The notes under the pieces were generated by a model. The model was given only the letters and a program-made list of their open reading frames with translations. It did not search any database and had not been told where the DNA came from. This document shows, one piece after another, positions 44,313 to 52,883 of a stretch of 64,000 nt of DNA. Position numbers and translations under genes: made by a program. The DNA is from Arthrobacter_B sp038069765 (GTDB taxonomy: Bacteria; Actinomycetota; Actinomycetes; Actinomycetales; Micrococcaceae): NCBI RefSeq assembly GCF_038069765.1, contig NZ_JBBPFS010000003.1, positions 186,001-250,000 on the forward strand. The letters run 5' to 3'. Numbering within the stretch: position 1 is the stretch's first letter; each line of letters begins with the position of its first letter.

Positions 44313-45545
44313 CTAATCCACCGGTTCCAGGGCCGCCGCAGGGCGGGCGGGACGGGTCCGGCCGGCGCGGACCGCAACCAGCCCGCACACCGCCGCAACA
44401 GCGACCGCTCCGGTAAAGCCCCAAGCCGACGCAGCGGCGGATCCGCCCAAGGCCAGGGCCAGCGGCAGCACGAGTGTCAGGGCAGCCAGCACCCCGCGCA
44501 TCAGCGTAGACAGGCGGTTGGCTTGGACGGCCCGGAAGTAGGCCAGGAGAACCGTGTACGGAACCATGGCGAGGTACTGAACGGCATACGGCCAGCGCAG
44601 CTCGGAGGCATTGCGCCAGGTCTCTCCCAGGACAAACTCTCCAGCGGACGCCGGGAGCATCAGCACGGCCGCGCCCCACCCCACGCACAGCACCAGCACG
44701 AGGACGAAGGTCTCCAGCAGCCTGCTGCGGAAGGCACCGGTCCCCCGGGTGCGGACCAGTTCGGGAATAACGGCCGTCTTGATGGCACCGAACACCGTAT
44801 TCAGGGGGGAGAAGAGCAGCTGCGCTGCCCGAAGTGCACCGACGCCCGCCGCGCCAAGCGGAAATACGAGGAAATACAGCACGGCAAACGTGGAGGCATT
44901 GAGAGCGGCAAATTCGGCAACGTAACGGAACGCGAAGTCCTTGTTAATCAGCAGCCAGCGGACTCCGGCCGGAACAGCGGGAACGCTGCGGGCCAGGATC
45001 AGGCCGGCCGCGAGCGCGGCTGCAGCGCCTGCGCCCCACCACGACAAGACCACCCACAGCTCGCCCCCGGACCGGGCAACCAGCAGCATCGCGCTGATGG
45101 ACCCAACGGCCCATAGGCCGTCGATCAGGAGCGCCAGCGCCGGCCGCCCCTGACAGATGAACAGGTACCGAATGCTGTCCTGCAGCAGCACAAACGGCGA
45201 AACTGCCGCCATCACGAGCCACAGGAGGGAGTTCTCCGGGCCCGAGAGGACCGCCCCGGCCAGCAGCAGCATGACGGTGGGCACTGCCACGAGCAGGGTG
45301 GCTCCCAGGCTTGCCGCGGCAACCTCCCGGGTCAGCCTGCCGGTTTGGGAATACCGCACCAGCAGGGTCTCCCCCACGAGTGCCCGCTGCCCGCCCAGAA
45401 ACAACAACAGGCCGGCGTAGGCAAGCGAGAACTGCCCGAACTCGGGCACGCTTGCCACGTTGGCGGCCACCGCCACCGCAACAAAGTTGGAGATGCTGGA
45501 GACACCCTGGTCCGCGAAGGTGACCAGCCGGCGGAATCCGCCCAT
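44313..45545 (-). CDS. Polysaccharide flippase-like membrane protein (second cluster)
   Basis: A 410-residue protein with about twelve membrane helices, similar in layout to MOP-family flippases (Wzx), although sequence signatures are weak. It opens FRRLVTFADQGVSSISNFVAVAVAANVAS, a typical first-helix style for oligosaccharide flippases (the D-Q-x-x-x-S-x-x-N motif). LLFSPLNTVFGAIKTAVIPEL is the mid-protein region shared with that family. Its ATG begins one base after the stop of the CDP-alcohol phosphotransferase gene, placing it last in the minus-strand run from 55444. It is the likely partner of the polymerase at 46388. Confidence 0.78.
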   Translation of the reverse strand: MGGFRRLVTFADQGVSSISNFVAVAVAANVASVPEFGQFSLAYAGLLLFLGGQRALVGETLLVRYSQTGRLTREVAAASLGATLLVAVPTVMLLLAGAVLSGPENSLLWLVMAAVSPFVLLQDSIRYLFICQGRPALALLIDGLWAVGSISAMLLVARSGGELWVVLSWWGAGAAAALAAGLILARSVPAVPAGVRWLLINKDFAFRYVAEFAALNASTFAVLYFLVFPLGAAGVGALRAAQLLFSPLNTVFGAIKTAVIPELVRTRGTGAFRSRLLETFVLVLVLCVGWGAAVLMLPASAGEFVLGETWRNASELRWPYAVQYLAMVPYTVLLAYFRAVQANRLSTLMRGVLAALTLVLPLALALGGSAAASAWGFTGAVAVAAVCGLVAVRAGRTRPARPAAALEPVD

Positions 45546-46391
45546 CTAACCCAACGCCAGGAGCTCGGCACGCCACTTCGGCAGGAACGCCGCAAGCATC
45601 AGCACGTGGGCGGCTGCCAGCACCAGGTAGGCCGCCAGGAACAGTCCGGGCCAGGGCAGCAGCAAAAACGCCAGGCACGTCATGCCGTAATCCACCGGCA
45701 GGGTTACAACCGACCGCACCAGCATCCGCCGGTTGTTCTGTGGGTTGTTCTGTGGATTGTTTTCCGGGGTGCCGCCCTGGATGTTTTGCCGGTTCCGGTC
45801 CCCGCGGCCGGCTGTGCCAGCCGCGCCGGACACCCCCGCCGCCCCGGACATCGCCGCCGCGCGGACATTCCTGCGCAGCTGATCCAGCAGGGCACCGCCG
45901 AAAAAGATGCAGGAACTGGACAGCAGAAACAGTCCGCAGGCTGCGGCCAGCGCAATGTGGTCGTAGTCGGTGGTGCGGGCGAGGAAGCAGAAGGTCGCAA
46001 TGTGCATGACGGTTATCCGGCCGTTGTCCAAGGCATGGTCCAGCCACTCGCCGAAGGCAGAGCTGGCTCCCTGCAGGCGTGCCAGCTGCCCGTCGGCCGA
46101 ATCAAGGATGTATCCCACCGCCAGCAGCACTCCCACCAGCGCCGATGACAGGTTTGCCGAGGCTCCGAAGGCCAGCCAGGCCAGCGACCCGTAGGTGAGC
46201 ACGGCGCCTGCCAGGGTGACGTGGTTGGGCGTCAGCGCGGTGTTGCGCAGAGCTGCCGCTACGGTCCGCCCGGCAGGCCGGTTGACGTACAGCAGGTACA
46301 GCGGAACGCCCTTGCGGGTTTTCTGCGCCTGCTTGAGCTGGTTGAACGATTCCCGGAATGTGGCCCGGGTCTGCGGGAGGGTCTGACTCAT
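45546..46391 (-). CDS. CDP-alcohol phosphotransferase family membrane protein
   Basis: Enzyme of 281 residues that moves a phospho-alcohol from a CDP donor to an acceptor alcohol in the membrane. The full CAP signature is present: DSADGQLARLQ then GEWLDHALD (D-x2-D-G-x2-A-R-x8-G-x3-D-x3-D). There are about six membrane helices. A soluble loop between helices has an unusual Asn/Pro/Gln repeat (ENNPQNNPQNN) made by a 12-base DNA repeat. Placed between flippase and polymerase genes, it is more likely to decorate a glycan or lipid-linked intermediate than to make bulk phospholipid. The TagD-like enzyme at 37916 could supply its CDP donor; that link is an inference. Confidence 0.85.
   Translation of the reverse strand: MSQTLPQTRATFRESFNQLKQAQKTRKGVPLYLLYVNRPAGRTVAAALRNTALTPNHVTLAGAVLTYGSLAWLAFGASANLSSALVGVLLAVGYILDSADGQLARLQGASSAFGEWLDHALDNGRITVMHIATFCFLARTTDYDHIALAAACGLFLLSSSCIFFGGALLDQLRRNVRAAAMSGAAGVSGAAGTAGRGDRNRQNIQGGTPENNPQNNPQNNRRMLVRSVVTLPVDYGMTCLAFLLLPWPGLFLAAYLVLAAAHVLMLAAFLPKWRAELLALG
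45731..45766. repeat. 12-base tandem repeat within CDP-alcohol phosphotransferase gene
   Basis: GGTTGTTCTGTG occurs at 45731-45742 and 45743-45754, with a decayed third copy at 45755-45766. Being a multiple of three, copy-number change alters protein length (NNPQ units) without shifting the frame. Confidence 0.75.
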
Positions 46392-47839
46392 GACTGCAGC
46401 CTTTCTCGGCGGTTAGTTACAGCGGTCAGGATCAGGACCGAAAGTACCAGGATCATCAGGCGCCCCATCGACTGCAGCAGTGACCCGCGCAGCAGGATGA
46501 ACAGATATCCGGCGAAAATGGAAATACCGAGGTATCCGACCGAACCCTTGCTCAGGATTTCAGCCCTGAACCCGGAATCCAGCCGGCGCGCCAGCAGTCC
46601 CAGCGCGGCAAACACCAAGATCAGGCCGGGCAGCCCGAAATTGATCCAGGCCTCGGCCCACAACGGCGCCGAGAGGTTGAGGTTCACGCTGTTCATCCAC
46701 TGCCCCACTTCCACACCCGTATCCAACGGTTTGTCGGGCCAGACGACGCGCGGCACCCAGAACAGCAGCGGGCCCAGGGCCTGCATGCCCCACGACAGCC
46801 CGTGATTCGCGGTGTACGCCAGGGTATTGGCGAGCATGGTGAATTGGTCATAGTCCTTGGTGGCGATGATGATCCACATCGACTCCAGGTTCACCGGTGT
46901 CCCCTGACCGGCTGCGCGGCGGGTGATGTCCGACAGCGGAAAGATGACGATGGACGCTATCACTCCCCCGGCCACGGCAGCGTTGAACAGTCCCTTCCGT
47001 CCGCGGATCAGGGGCAGCGCCAGGCCAAAGAGCACAGCCAGCGTCCAGTAGCGGGAGTTGGAAATCGGATTGTTGACCACGATGTTCATCACCACCAGCG
47101 CTGCCAGCAGCAGACCGTCCACTGCGGCCAGCGCACGGTCCCGGGTCCGCCAGACGTGCAGGTAAAAGATCAGCGCCGTGAGGCAGCCAACGGAACCGGC
47201 TGCGGAAATGATGGCGCGCAGGGCCTGCCCGCTGTCCGGGCTGATCGCATCCAGCGCCTGGCTGGTTTCCTGGCGGCTCAGGAAGAAGACCGAAAGGCCG
47301 CCCACCTGGACGATATATACCAGCGCGGCCACCACCGCCGCCACGGAGAACACCCGCAGCACGTCCATGCTCCGCAAGGTGCGGAAGCGCAGCTTCGGTT
47401 CCAGCTCGCGCCGGCGCAGCCGCAAGTGATAGCCCAGGTCAAAACAGACACATCCCAGCAGCGTCAGCAGGCTGGCCATGGTCAGCGCAACTTCATCCAC
47501 CTGGATGGCCAGGGCAGTGGAGCGGCCCGTTGTCAGCTGGGCCAGCGGGGCCAGACCCATTCCGGTGTACACGAAAATCCAGAACACGCCCGCCACGGGC
47601 CTGATGTCCGTTTGCCACAGGAGCAGGCCAAGCTTCACCGCGGCATAAAGCACCACGGCATACCGGATCAGGAAGTCGGTGTTGCTGAAGTAGAGGGCTT
47701 GGGCGCCGTGCACCTCCAGCGGAAACACCACGGCGAACAAGAGGAAGGCCACCAGCGCGACGGCGGTGCGGACACCGGTGCGCGCCTCGCCCCCGCTGTC
47801 ACGCGGGGGCCGGGCCGCAGGCAGCAGTCGTGAGCTCAT
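46388..47839 (-). CDS. O-antigen polymerase Wzy-like protein (second cluster)
   Basis: A 483-residue membrane protein with about twelve helices, of the Wzy/oligosaccharide repeat-unit polymerase kind. The large external loop contains LSDITRRAAGQGTPVNLESM and is followed by ATKDYDQFTMLANTLAY, with GPLLFWVPRVVWPDKPLDTG typical of this family (the W-P-x-K-P segment). ATG at 47839 overlaps the stop of the glycosyltransferase gene as ATGA and follows GGGAGG; a frame extension upstream to 47950 is not needed. It is coupled downstream to the CDP-alcohol phosphotransferase by another ATGA overlap. Confidence 0.85.
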   Translation of the reverse strand: MSSRLLPAARPPRDSGGEARTGVRTAVALVAFLLFAVVFPLEVHGAQALYFSNTDFLIRYAVVLYAAVKLGLLLWQTDIRPVAGVFWIFVYTGMGLAPLAQLTTGRSTALAIQVDEVALTMASLLTLLGCVCFDLGYHLRLRRRELEPKLRFRTLRSMDVLRVFSVAAVVAALVYIVQVGGLSVFFLSRQETSQALDAISPDSGQALRAIISAAGSVGCLTALIFYLHVWRTRDRALAAVDGLLLAALVVMNIVVNNPISNSRYWTLAVLFGLALPLIRGRKGLFNAAVAGGVIASIVIFPLSDITRRAAGQGTPVNLESMWIIIATKDYDQFTMLANTLAYTANHGLSWGMQALGPLLFWVPRVVWPDKPLDTGVEVGQWMNSVNLNLSAPLWAEAWINFGLPGLILVFAALGLLARRLDSGFRAEILSKGSVGYLGISIFAGYLFILLRGSLLQSMGRLMILVLSVLILTAVTNRRERLQS

Positions 47840-49077
47840 GACCGGCCTCCCTTCTGGCGGAGCGGAACGGCGGGTGCGGTTGCTGCTGACGTTCCCATGG
47901 CTTCCAGATACAGCTTCCGGAGGTCCTCGGCCAGTGACCGGGCCGACCACAGGCGCTCATGCAGCCTGCGCGCGTTGGAGCCGACCTCAATCCTGCGTTG
48001 AGGATCAGCGGCAAGGTCCAGCATCGCCCGGGAGAAGGCCTCCGCCGTCGGCTCCGCCAGGACGGCGGCATTTCCTTCGTACAGGTCCGCCGACAGCCCG
48101 CATTCGCTGGTAATGATCATCGGTGTTCCTGCCGCAGCCGCCTCAATCACCGACATCGGATACGGCTCGTTCAAAGCCGGCAGTACGTACGCGGTGCAGA
48201 CGGCCATGGCTGCCTGCACCGCTTCCGGAGACAGTTCCCCCTGCAGTTCGAACCGGTCGGCATAAGCCGAGCCGGCGATCAGGGCATGCACCCGGGCTGT
48301 TTCGCCCTGGTCCGGTCCGGCCAGGATGAAGCGGGCATCCAATCCCTTTTCCAGCGCGTCCAGGGCTGCCTGGACAAACACGACCGGCTGCTTGCGGGGA
48401 GCCAGCCTGGCAGCAAACAGGAAAACGTGCCGGTCCGGATCAGCCCAGGCGTGTGCGGAGTCGGCAGTGGCGTTCACGACCCGGCGCATCCGCACCGGGT
48501 CAACACCCAGCTGCTGCAGGCCCCGCTCCTCGTCCTCCGTCAAGGTCAGCCACAGGCTTGGGATGCGGACCAGCCACCGGGTGATGACGGCGTCGTACAT
48601 CCTCACCGGCAGCGAACGCGACGGCGCCAGCATCCCGTGCGACTGCGCAATCACGGGGATTCGTCCCCGGCCCAGCAGGAGTGCCGCTGCAGACGTGATG
48701 AAATCGCGGCACAAATGCACCTGCGCCACGTCCGCCGCCGCGGCCCTTGCCGCCGCATAGCGGGGCAGCCGCAGACTCACCAGGCCGCGCAGCCGCGCGC
48801 CGGGGAACGGGCGGCGAACCCGGAACAACGTAACCGGATGCCCACCCGCCGCGGCGGCAGGTACCTCACCGAGCCAGCCGCCAATGAGTTCAACGTCCTC
48901 GCCGAGGTCCGTGAGCGCAGCGCTCTGGGTCCGGGCAACTGCCCAAACACCCCCGGCGGCAGCCCCCGGACCCGCCAGGCCGCCGAGCTGCAGGATCTTC
49001 AGAGCGGGCAGGTGTGGCGTGCCCTCCCCCATGTTGTCCCCTATGTTGTCGCCTATGTTGTCCCCCGTGCTACGCAT
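47836..49077 (-). CDS. Glycosyltransferase, GT4 family, with repeated N-terminus
   Basis: GT-B enzyme of 413 residues. After a short repeated leader (GDNIGDNIGDNMGEG) the Rossmann-like start is LKILQLGGLAGPGAAAGGVW. The donor domain has VFLFAARLAPRKQPVVFVQA, FILAGPDQGET and the E-x7-E motif in LNEPYPMSVIEAAAAGTPMI. The start at ATG 49077 overlaps the end of the preceding gene by 8 bases; an in-frame ATG in the third repeat unit (49032) would give a protein without the repeats. It is one of three glycosyltransferases in the second EPS cluster's minus-strand operon. Sugar donor not known. Confidence 0.87.
   Translation of the reverse strand: MRSTGDNIGDNIGDNMGEGTPHLPALKILQLGGLAGPGAAAGGVWAVARTQSAALTDLGEDVELIGGWLGEVPAAAAGGHPVTLFRVRRPFPGARLRGLVSLRLPRYAAARAAAADVAQVHLCRDFITSAAALLLGRGRIPVIAQSHGMLAPSRSLPVRMYDAVITRWLVRIPSLWLTLTEDEERGLQQLGVDPVRMRRVVNATADSAHAWADPDRHVFLFAARLAPRKQPVVFVQAALDALEKGLDARFILAGPDQGETARVHALIAGSAYADRFELQGELSPEAVQAAMAVCTAYVLPALNEPYPMSVIEAAAAGTPMIITSECGLSADLYEGNAAVLAEPTAEAFSRAMLDLAADPQRRIEVGSNARRLHERLWSARSLAEDLRKLYLEAMGTSAATAPAVPLRQKGGRS
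49031..49066. repeat. Three 12-base repeats at the start of the GT4 gene
   Basis: Units at 49031-49042, 49043-49054 and 49055-49066, consensus ATGTTGTCCCCT on the plus strand. They encode the repeated GDNI/GDNM. The unit length keeps the frame, so the copy number can vary without inactivating the gene. Confidence 0.8.
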
Positions 49078-49978
49078 GGTCCGCCTCCCCGCTGCGGGCA
49101 GGAACGGAAGCTGCCGCGGCCGCTCCTGATACTGCCGGTGCCGCAGCCTCGGCCCGGCCCCGCTGGAGTTCGCGGACCTTCAGCCCGATCTGCCAGTAGT
49201 ACACGGACAATGCCAGGGCGTAGTCAAAGCCCGCCCTGCCGTCCAGGAATCCGCGGCGCAGCACGTAGCTGTACAGGAAAAACACCAGAGGCTTCAGCGG
49301 CACCCGGTCAAAACGGCGTCCCTGGCTGCTTTTGGACCCGCGCACGTTTTCCCGGGTCCGGGGATCCATGCGGATAAACGCTTCCCAATCCGAATAGCGG
49401 TTGTGCCGGTCAAACCAGGTCCGGACCGGATCGAGGTCGTGGTGAACCAGCTTGGCGGTGGTCCTGCCCACGGGCCCGCGGGGCTCCGGCTGATAGTGGG
49501 CTTCCACCTCGCCCATGCCCGGCAGGTGCAGCAGGTCGATGTTTCGGAACTCGTTCAGTCCGCGCCGCAGAAAGGACCGTTTGACCACACTGTGACCGTG
49601 CCGGAGGCCCATACCCGCGAAGTGGTAAGCCACGGGCAGGTCAAACGCCACCCGGCTTTCGGCAGGGTCCTCGGCAATGGCCCGGAGTTCGCGGGCGAGT
49701 TCCGGCGTGGGGAACTCATCGGCGTCGAGCATGAGCAGCCACTCGTTGCGGGTCTCGATCTCCGTGAGCTGCCACTGCTTCTTCTGCGGGAACTTGCCGT
49801 TCCACGTGAAGTTGATGACTGTGGCACCGGCCTCCTTGGCCAGTTCGGCAGTCCGGTCGGTGCTGTTGGAATCAACAACAATAACCTCATCAAAATCGTC
49901 AAGAGCCGCCAGGCAACCGGCGATTCCCTTTTCTTCATTTTTTGTTTGCACCATTACGGATACAGGTATTTTTTTCAC
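49070..49978 (-). CDS. Glycosyltransferase, GT2 family (WaaE/KdtX-like)
   Basis: GT-A enzyme of 302 residues. It opens PVSVMVQTKNEEKGIAGCLAAL, with DEVIVVDSNSTDRTAELA and the metal-binding D-x-D in WLLMLDADEF. The sequence resembles the WaaE/KdtX/LgtF branch of beta-glucosyltransferases (FPQKKQWQLTEI region and RRGLNEFRNI). GTG at 49978 follows GGGGGAAGTAC; a longer in-frame start at 50023 lacks a ribosome site. A hydrophobic stretch near 235-255 may bind the membrane. It is divergent from the SGNH hydrolase gene at 50058, with a 79-base intergenic region that contains a palindrome. Confidence 0.87.
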   Translation of the reverse strand: MKKIPVSVMVQTKNEEKGIAGCLAALDDFDEVIVVDSNSTDRTAELAKEAGATVINFTWNGKFPQKKQWQLTEIETRNEWLLMLDADEFPTPELARELRAIAEDPAESRVAFDLPVAYHFAGMGLRHGHSVVKRSFLRRGLNEFRNIDLLHLPGMGEVEAHYQPEPRGPVGRTTAKLVHHDLDPVRTWFDRHNRYSDWEAFIRMDPRTRENVRGSKSSQGRRFDRVPLKPLVFFLYSYVLRRGFLDGRAGFDYALALSVYYWQIGLKVRELQRGRAEAAAPAVSGAAAAASVPARSGEADHA

Positions 49979-50012
49979 GTACTTCCCCCTGAAGCAAGTA
50001 TTTATTAGTTTT

Positions 50013-50030
50013 AGGATAAGCATTTATCCT
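50013..50030. promoter_or_regulatory. Palindrome between divergent GT2 and SGNH genes
   Basis: AGGATAA GCAT TTATCCT: 7-base perfect arms with a 4-base centre. It lies 28 bases before the SGNH start and 35 bases before the GT2 start, the right place for an operator serving both. Its core read on the minus strand (TAAATGCTTA) resembles the palindrome at 55723. Confidence 0.45.
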
Positions 50031-50057
50031 CGGAGACCACTCAGTTACCATTTAGGA

Positions 50058-50864
50058 ATGCCGACTCGACGCGATATTCGCCGATCTTCCCGCTTTACCC
50101 GCCGCCGCAGGTGGCCCAAGGTTCTTGCGTTCCTGGGCCTTTTCCTCGCCGCCGCGCTGCTGACCGCCTATGCGCTGTCCCAGTCCGATGCGAGCGGCGC
50201 TCCGCCGCCCGCAGCCACGCCACCCGCCGCGGCGGAACCCGCCGCCACGCAGCCCCTGGCGGAGAAGGTGCCGCAGATCGATATCCTCGGCGACTCCTAC
50301 GTGGCCGGCTCCGCCGAGGGCGGGAAAGGCGCCGAGAACTGGACCAAGGTGGTGGGCTCGCGTTTCTACGACCAGGGCACCCGCGTTGAGCTCAATGTGA
50401 TGGCCCTGCCCGGTTCGGGTTACATGGCCCGAGGCAACACGGACCTGGTCTTTCGTGAAACCGCCACACTGCGTCTGCGGCCCACTGCCGATGTAGTGGT
50501 GGTGTTTGGAAGCCGTAACGACGGACGGCAGACGCCTGAAGCGATGTACAAAGCAGCGAGGTCGCTGTACTCCGACATTCACGACATCGCGCCGCAGGCG
50601 AAGGTGGTTGTTGTTGGCCCCGTCTGGGTGAACGGAGCGGTTCCGAGCTTCATCACCGCCAACAACGCAGAAATGAAGCAAGCTGCGGCCGATGAAGGCA
50701 TCCCCTACATTGATGCTCTCTCCGAAGGTTGGCTGGCCGGCGCCAATGAAGGCCTGATTGGCCTCGACGGGATCCATCCGACGGATGAGGGCCACGCGTA
50801 CCTGGCGGCGAAGCTCTTCCCCTTCATTGAAGAGCTGCTGCCGGAGCCCGCTCCCCTCGACTAA
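50058..50864 (+). CDS. Membrane-anchored SGNH/GDSL hydrolase
   Basis: A 268-residue protein with a basic N-terminus, one signal-anchor helix (about 22-40), a Pro/Ala-rich stalk and an extracytoplasmic SGNH esterase domain. Block I is IDILGDSYVAGS with the catalytic Ser, block III VVVFGSRNDGRQ with the oxyanion Asn, and block V LDGIHPTDEGHAYLA with catalytic Asp and His, so the enzyme looks intact. Such proteins usually remove or transfer acetyl groups on exported glycans. The WcaF-like acetyltransferase gene (50882) converges on it. It is the working relative of the interrupted gene at 15581. Confidence 0.87.
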   Translation: MPTRRDIRRSSRFTRRRRWPKVLAFLGLFLAAALLTAYALSQSDASGAPPPAATPPAAAEPAATQPLAEKVPQIDILGDSYVAGSAEGGKGAENWTKVVGSRFYDQGTRVELNVMALPGSGYMARGNTDLVFRETATLRLRPTADVVVVFGSRNDGRQTPEAMYKAARSLYSDIHDIAPQAKVVVVGPVWVNGAVPSFITANNAEMKQAAADEGIPYIDALSEGWLAGANEGLIGLDGIHPTDEGHAYLAAKLFPFIEELLPEPAPLD

Positions 50865-50881
50865 GGGCCGCACCGCGGAAC

Positions 50882-51577
50882 TCATGCCCGTTCCCCGGGA
50901 TGGGTTCCGCGGACGGCCGCTTCCGTTTCCCGGACAAACCGGTCACCCAGCTCAGCCGGCGGCACCGGCGTCCCGTACACGCGGTTGGCACCCACCTCGC
51001 CTTTGACCACTGTCATGGGCTGCACCACCGCCGACTCCCCGATGCTGGCCCCGCCCAAGACCATGCAGCGGGAGGTAATCCATGCTCCGTCGCCAATCCG
51101 GATGGGGCTGGTCACCAGCCCCATGTCGGTGCGCACCCGGTGGCTGCCCGTGGTCAGGAAGGTTTCCTGGGAAATAACCACGTCCGCGCCCACGTAGACG
51201 TGGTCCTGGTTGTGGAACCAGACCCCCTCGCCAATCCAGCTGCGCGCGCCGATGTGCAGCTTCCACGGCGACTTGACCCGGGTGCGGGGCCGGAAAATGA
51301 CGCCGTCGGCAATCTCGGCGCCGAAGGCCCGCAGGACGGCAACGCGCAGACGGGAACTGATCTGCCAGGGATTGGTGACGAACACCAGCTCACAGGTGGA
51401 CCAAAGATAGACCACCGCACGCGGACGGCCCCATGATTCGCCTGCCCCGGGCGCCCGGGACAGATCAATGGCGCGGGGGCCGCCCCGGAGCGTTCCGCCG
51501 TCGTCCTCCCACGGGCTGTCCACCGGCAGGCCCTCCTTCGGTGCCCGGCGCGCGGAGGGATGATGCCGGAGCATCAC
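50882..51577 (-). CDS. WcaF-like hexapeptide-repeat acetyltransferase
   Basis: Left-handed beta-helix acyltransferase of 231 residues that probably O-acetylates an EPS sugar with acetyl-CoA. The hexapeptide part is clear: VIFRPRTRVKSPWKLHIG, SWIGEGVWFHNQDHVYVG, VVISQETFLTTGSH with the catalytic His and GDGAWITSRCMVLGGASIGESAVV. An N-terminal segment of about 45 residues is additional to the usual WcaF length. The start GTG/ATG at 51577/51574 overlaps the stop of the upstream glycosyltransferase gene and follows GAGGAAGG. It is the intracellular counterpart to the extracellular SGNH esterase at 50058. Confidence 0.87.
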   Translation of the reverse strand: MMLRHHPSARRAPKEGLPVDSPWEDDGGTLRGGPRAIDLSRAPGAGESWGRPRAVVYLWSTCELVFVTNPWQISSRLRVAVLRAFGAEIADGVIFRPRTRVKSPWKLHIGARSWIGEGVWFHNQDHVYVGADVVISQETFLTTGSHRVRTDMGLVTSPIRIGDGAWITSRCMVLGGASIGESAVVQPMTVVKGEVGANRVYGTPVPPAELGDRFVRETEAAVRGTHPGERA

Positions 51578-52881
51578 GAAACCTTCCTCAGGAATCCGCG
51601 CGGTGGGGCGGCGTGGGCGGGCCGGAGCCGGGGCGGCTCATCGGAACCGGGGTCCGCGGCGGGCACCGCCAGCCCGGGAACCGCGCGCCTGAACACTGCT
51701 TCGAAGCGGTCCGTTATCGGCCCGATGCCGAACCGGCTCTCCGCCAGCGACCGTCCTTTCTCCCCTGCGGCACGGGCCGCAGCCGGATCCCGGTGCAGCC
51801 GCCGGAGCCAGCCCACAGCACCGGCAACGCCGTAGTCGGTGGGCGGACCCACGAAGCCCGCTGCCGCCTTGATGTCTTCCGCTGCCGGATTGTCCTCGGG
51901 CATCAGGCCCAGCACGGGCCGGCCGGCGGCCAGAGAGGACAGCACCTTGCTGGGAATGGAGAAGCGGGAGGCACCCGGTTCCAGGATGGTGACCAAAACG
52001 TCGGCGGATCCCAGCATGTCAGGCAGCTCCGCCGCCGGCTGGAACGGCAACAGGGTGACCGGCAGGTCCGGTTCCCGGGCAAGGTCCTCGCGCAGGATCT
52101 CGATCCCGTCCCCCTCCGAGGCAACGATCAGGCGAACCGGCAGCCCTGCCGCCAGGGCTGAGCGCAGCAGCCCGGCCAGCAGCAGCGGATTGTGCTTGCG
52201 GCCCAGGGTCCCTGCGTACAGCAGGCGCAGTTCCGGCCGGGCCGGCAGGTGCTGCGCCGCCCAGGCATTGTCCCGGGGCCGGGGCGTGATCTCATCGAGC
52301 GGAGCCCAGTTGGGAATCACCGTCACGTGATCCGTGGTGAGGCCCCACAACCGGTAGGCCTGGCGGAACTCCTCGCCGATGGCCACCACCTGCGTGGCAG
52401 CCCGCACCACACCCGCTTCCATCCGGCGCACCAGGGTGCCGCCGGCCGCTGCTGCGGTACCGGGCAGCCTGCGGCTGAGCTCCTCGGCGATGGCGTTGCT
52501 GAAGAGGTCCTGATGCCAGAGCAGCCACGGCTGCTTCCGGCGGGCCGCAGCCCGCCGGAAGTCAACCAGGGTAAACAGCGGCACGTTGCAGGCCACGATG
52601 CAGTCCGGGGCGGTGGCCTGGTTGTGCTTCTGCCAGACCGCAGCATAGGACCGTTCGAACCGGATCCGGCCCATGGCGCTGTACTTCTGGAACGGCTGGT
52701 CCGCGGTGAGCGGAGAGAAGGTCAGCCGGTCCGAGTCTGCCGCGGTCCGTTCCAGCGTTCCTTTTCCGCTGCCGTACTGCGTGGAGTAGACGTGGTCCAC
52801 ATCGTGCCCGCGTGCAGCCAGCGCGCGGGAAAGCTCGGCTTGGAAGGGGTGCCCGGAAAAATCATGTACCTGAATACGCAC
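51574..52881 (-). CDS. Glycosyltransferase, WbuB-like GT4
   Basis: GT-B enzyme of 435 residues. It opens RIQVHDFSGHPFQAELSRALAARGHDV, and the donor domain has LRLLYAGTLGRKHNPLLLA and RFSIPSKVLSSLAAGRPVLGL, the S-K-x-x-S/x-x-A-A-G-R-P-V segment typical of WbuB-type (N-acetylfucosamine or related) transferases rather than the classical E-x7-E form. GTG at 52881 follows AAAGGG and lies two bases after the stop of the epimerase gene; a longer frame to 52920 overlaps that gene. The stop overlaps the WcaF-like gene. The real donor is open; GDP-L-galactose from the neighbouring epimerase is one candidate. Confidence 0.86.
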   Translation of the reverse strand: MRIQVHDFSGHPFQAELSRALAARGHDVDHVYSTQYGSGKGTLERTAADSDRLTFSPLTADQPFQKYSAMGRIRFERSYAAVWQKHNQATAPDCIVACNVPLFTLVDFRRAAARRKQPWLLWHQDLFSNAIAEELSRRLPGTAAAAGGTLVRRMEAGVVRAATQVVAIGEEFRQAYRLWGLTTDHVTVIPNWAPLDEITPRPRDNAWAAQHLPARPELRLLYAGTLGRKHNPLLLAGLLRSALAAGLPVRLIVASEGDGIEILREDLAREPDLPVTLLPFQPAAELPDMLGSADVLVTILEPGASRFSIPSKVLSSLAAGRPVLGLMPEDNPAAEDIKAAAGFVGPPTDYGVAGAVGWLRRLHRDPAAARAAGEKGRSLAESRFGIGPITDRFEAVFRRAVPGLAVPAADPGSDEPPRLRPAHAAPPRGFLRKVS

Positions 52882-52883
52882 GG

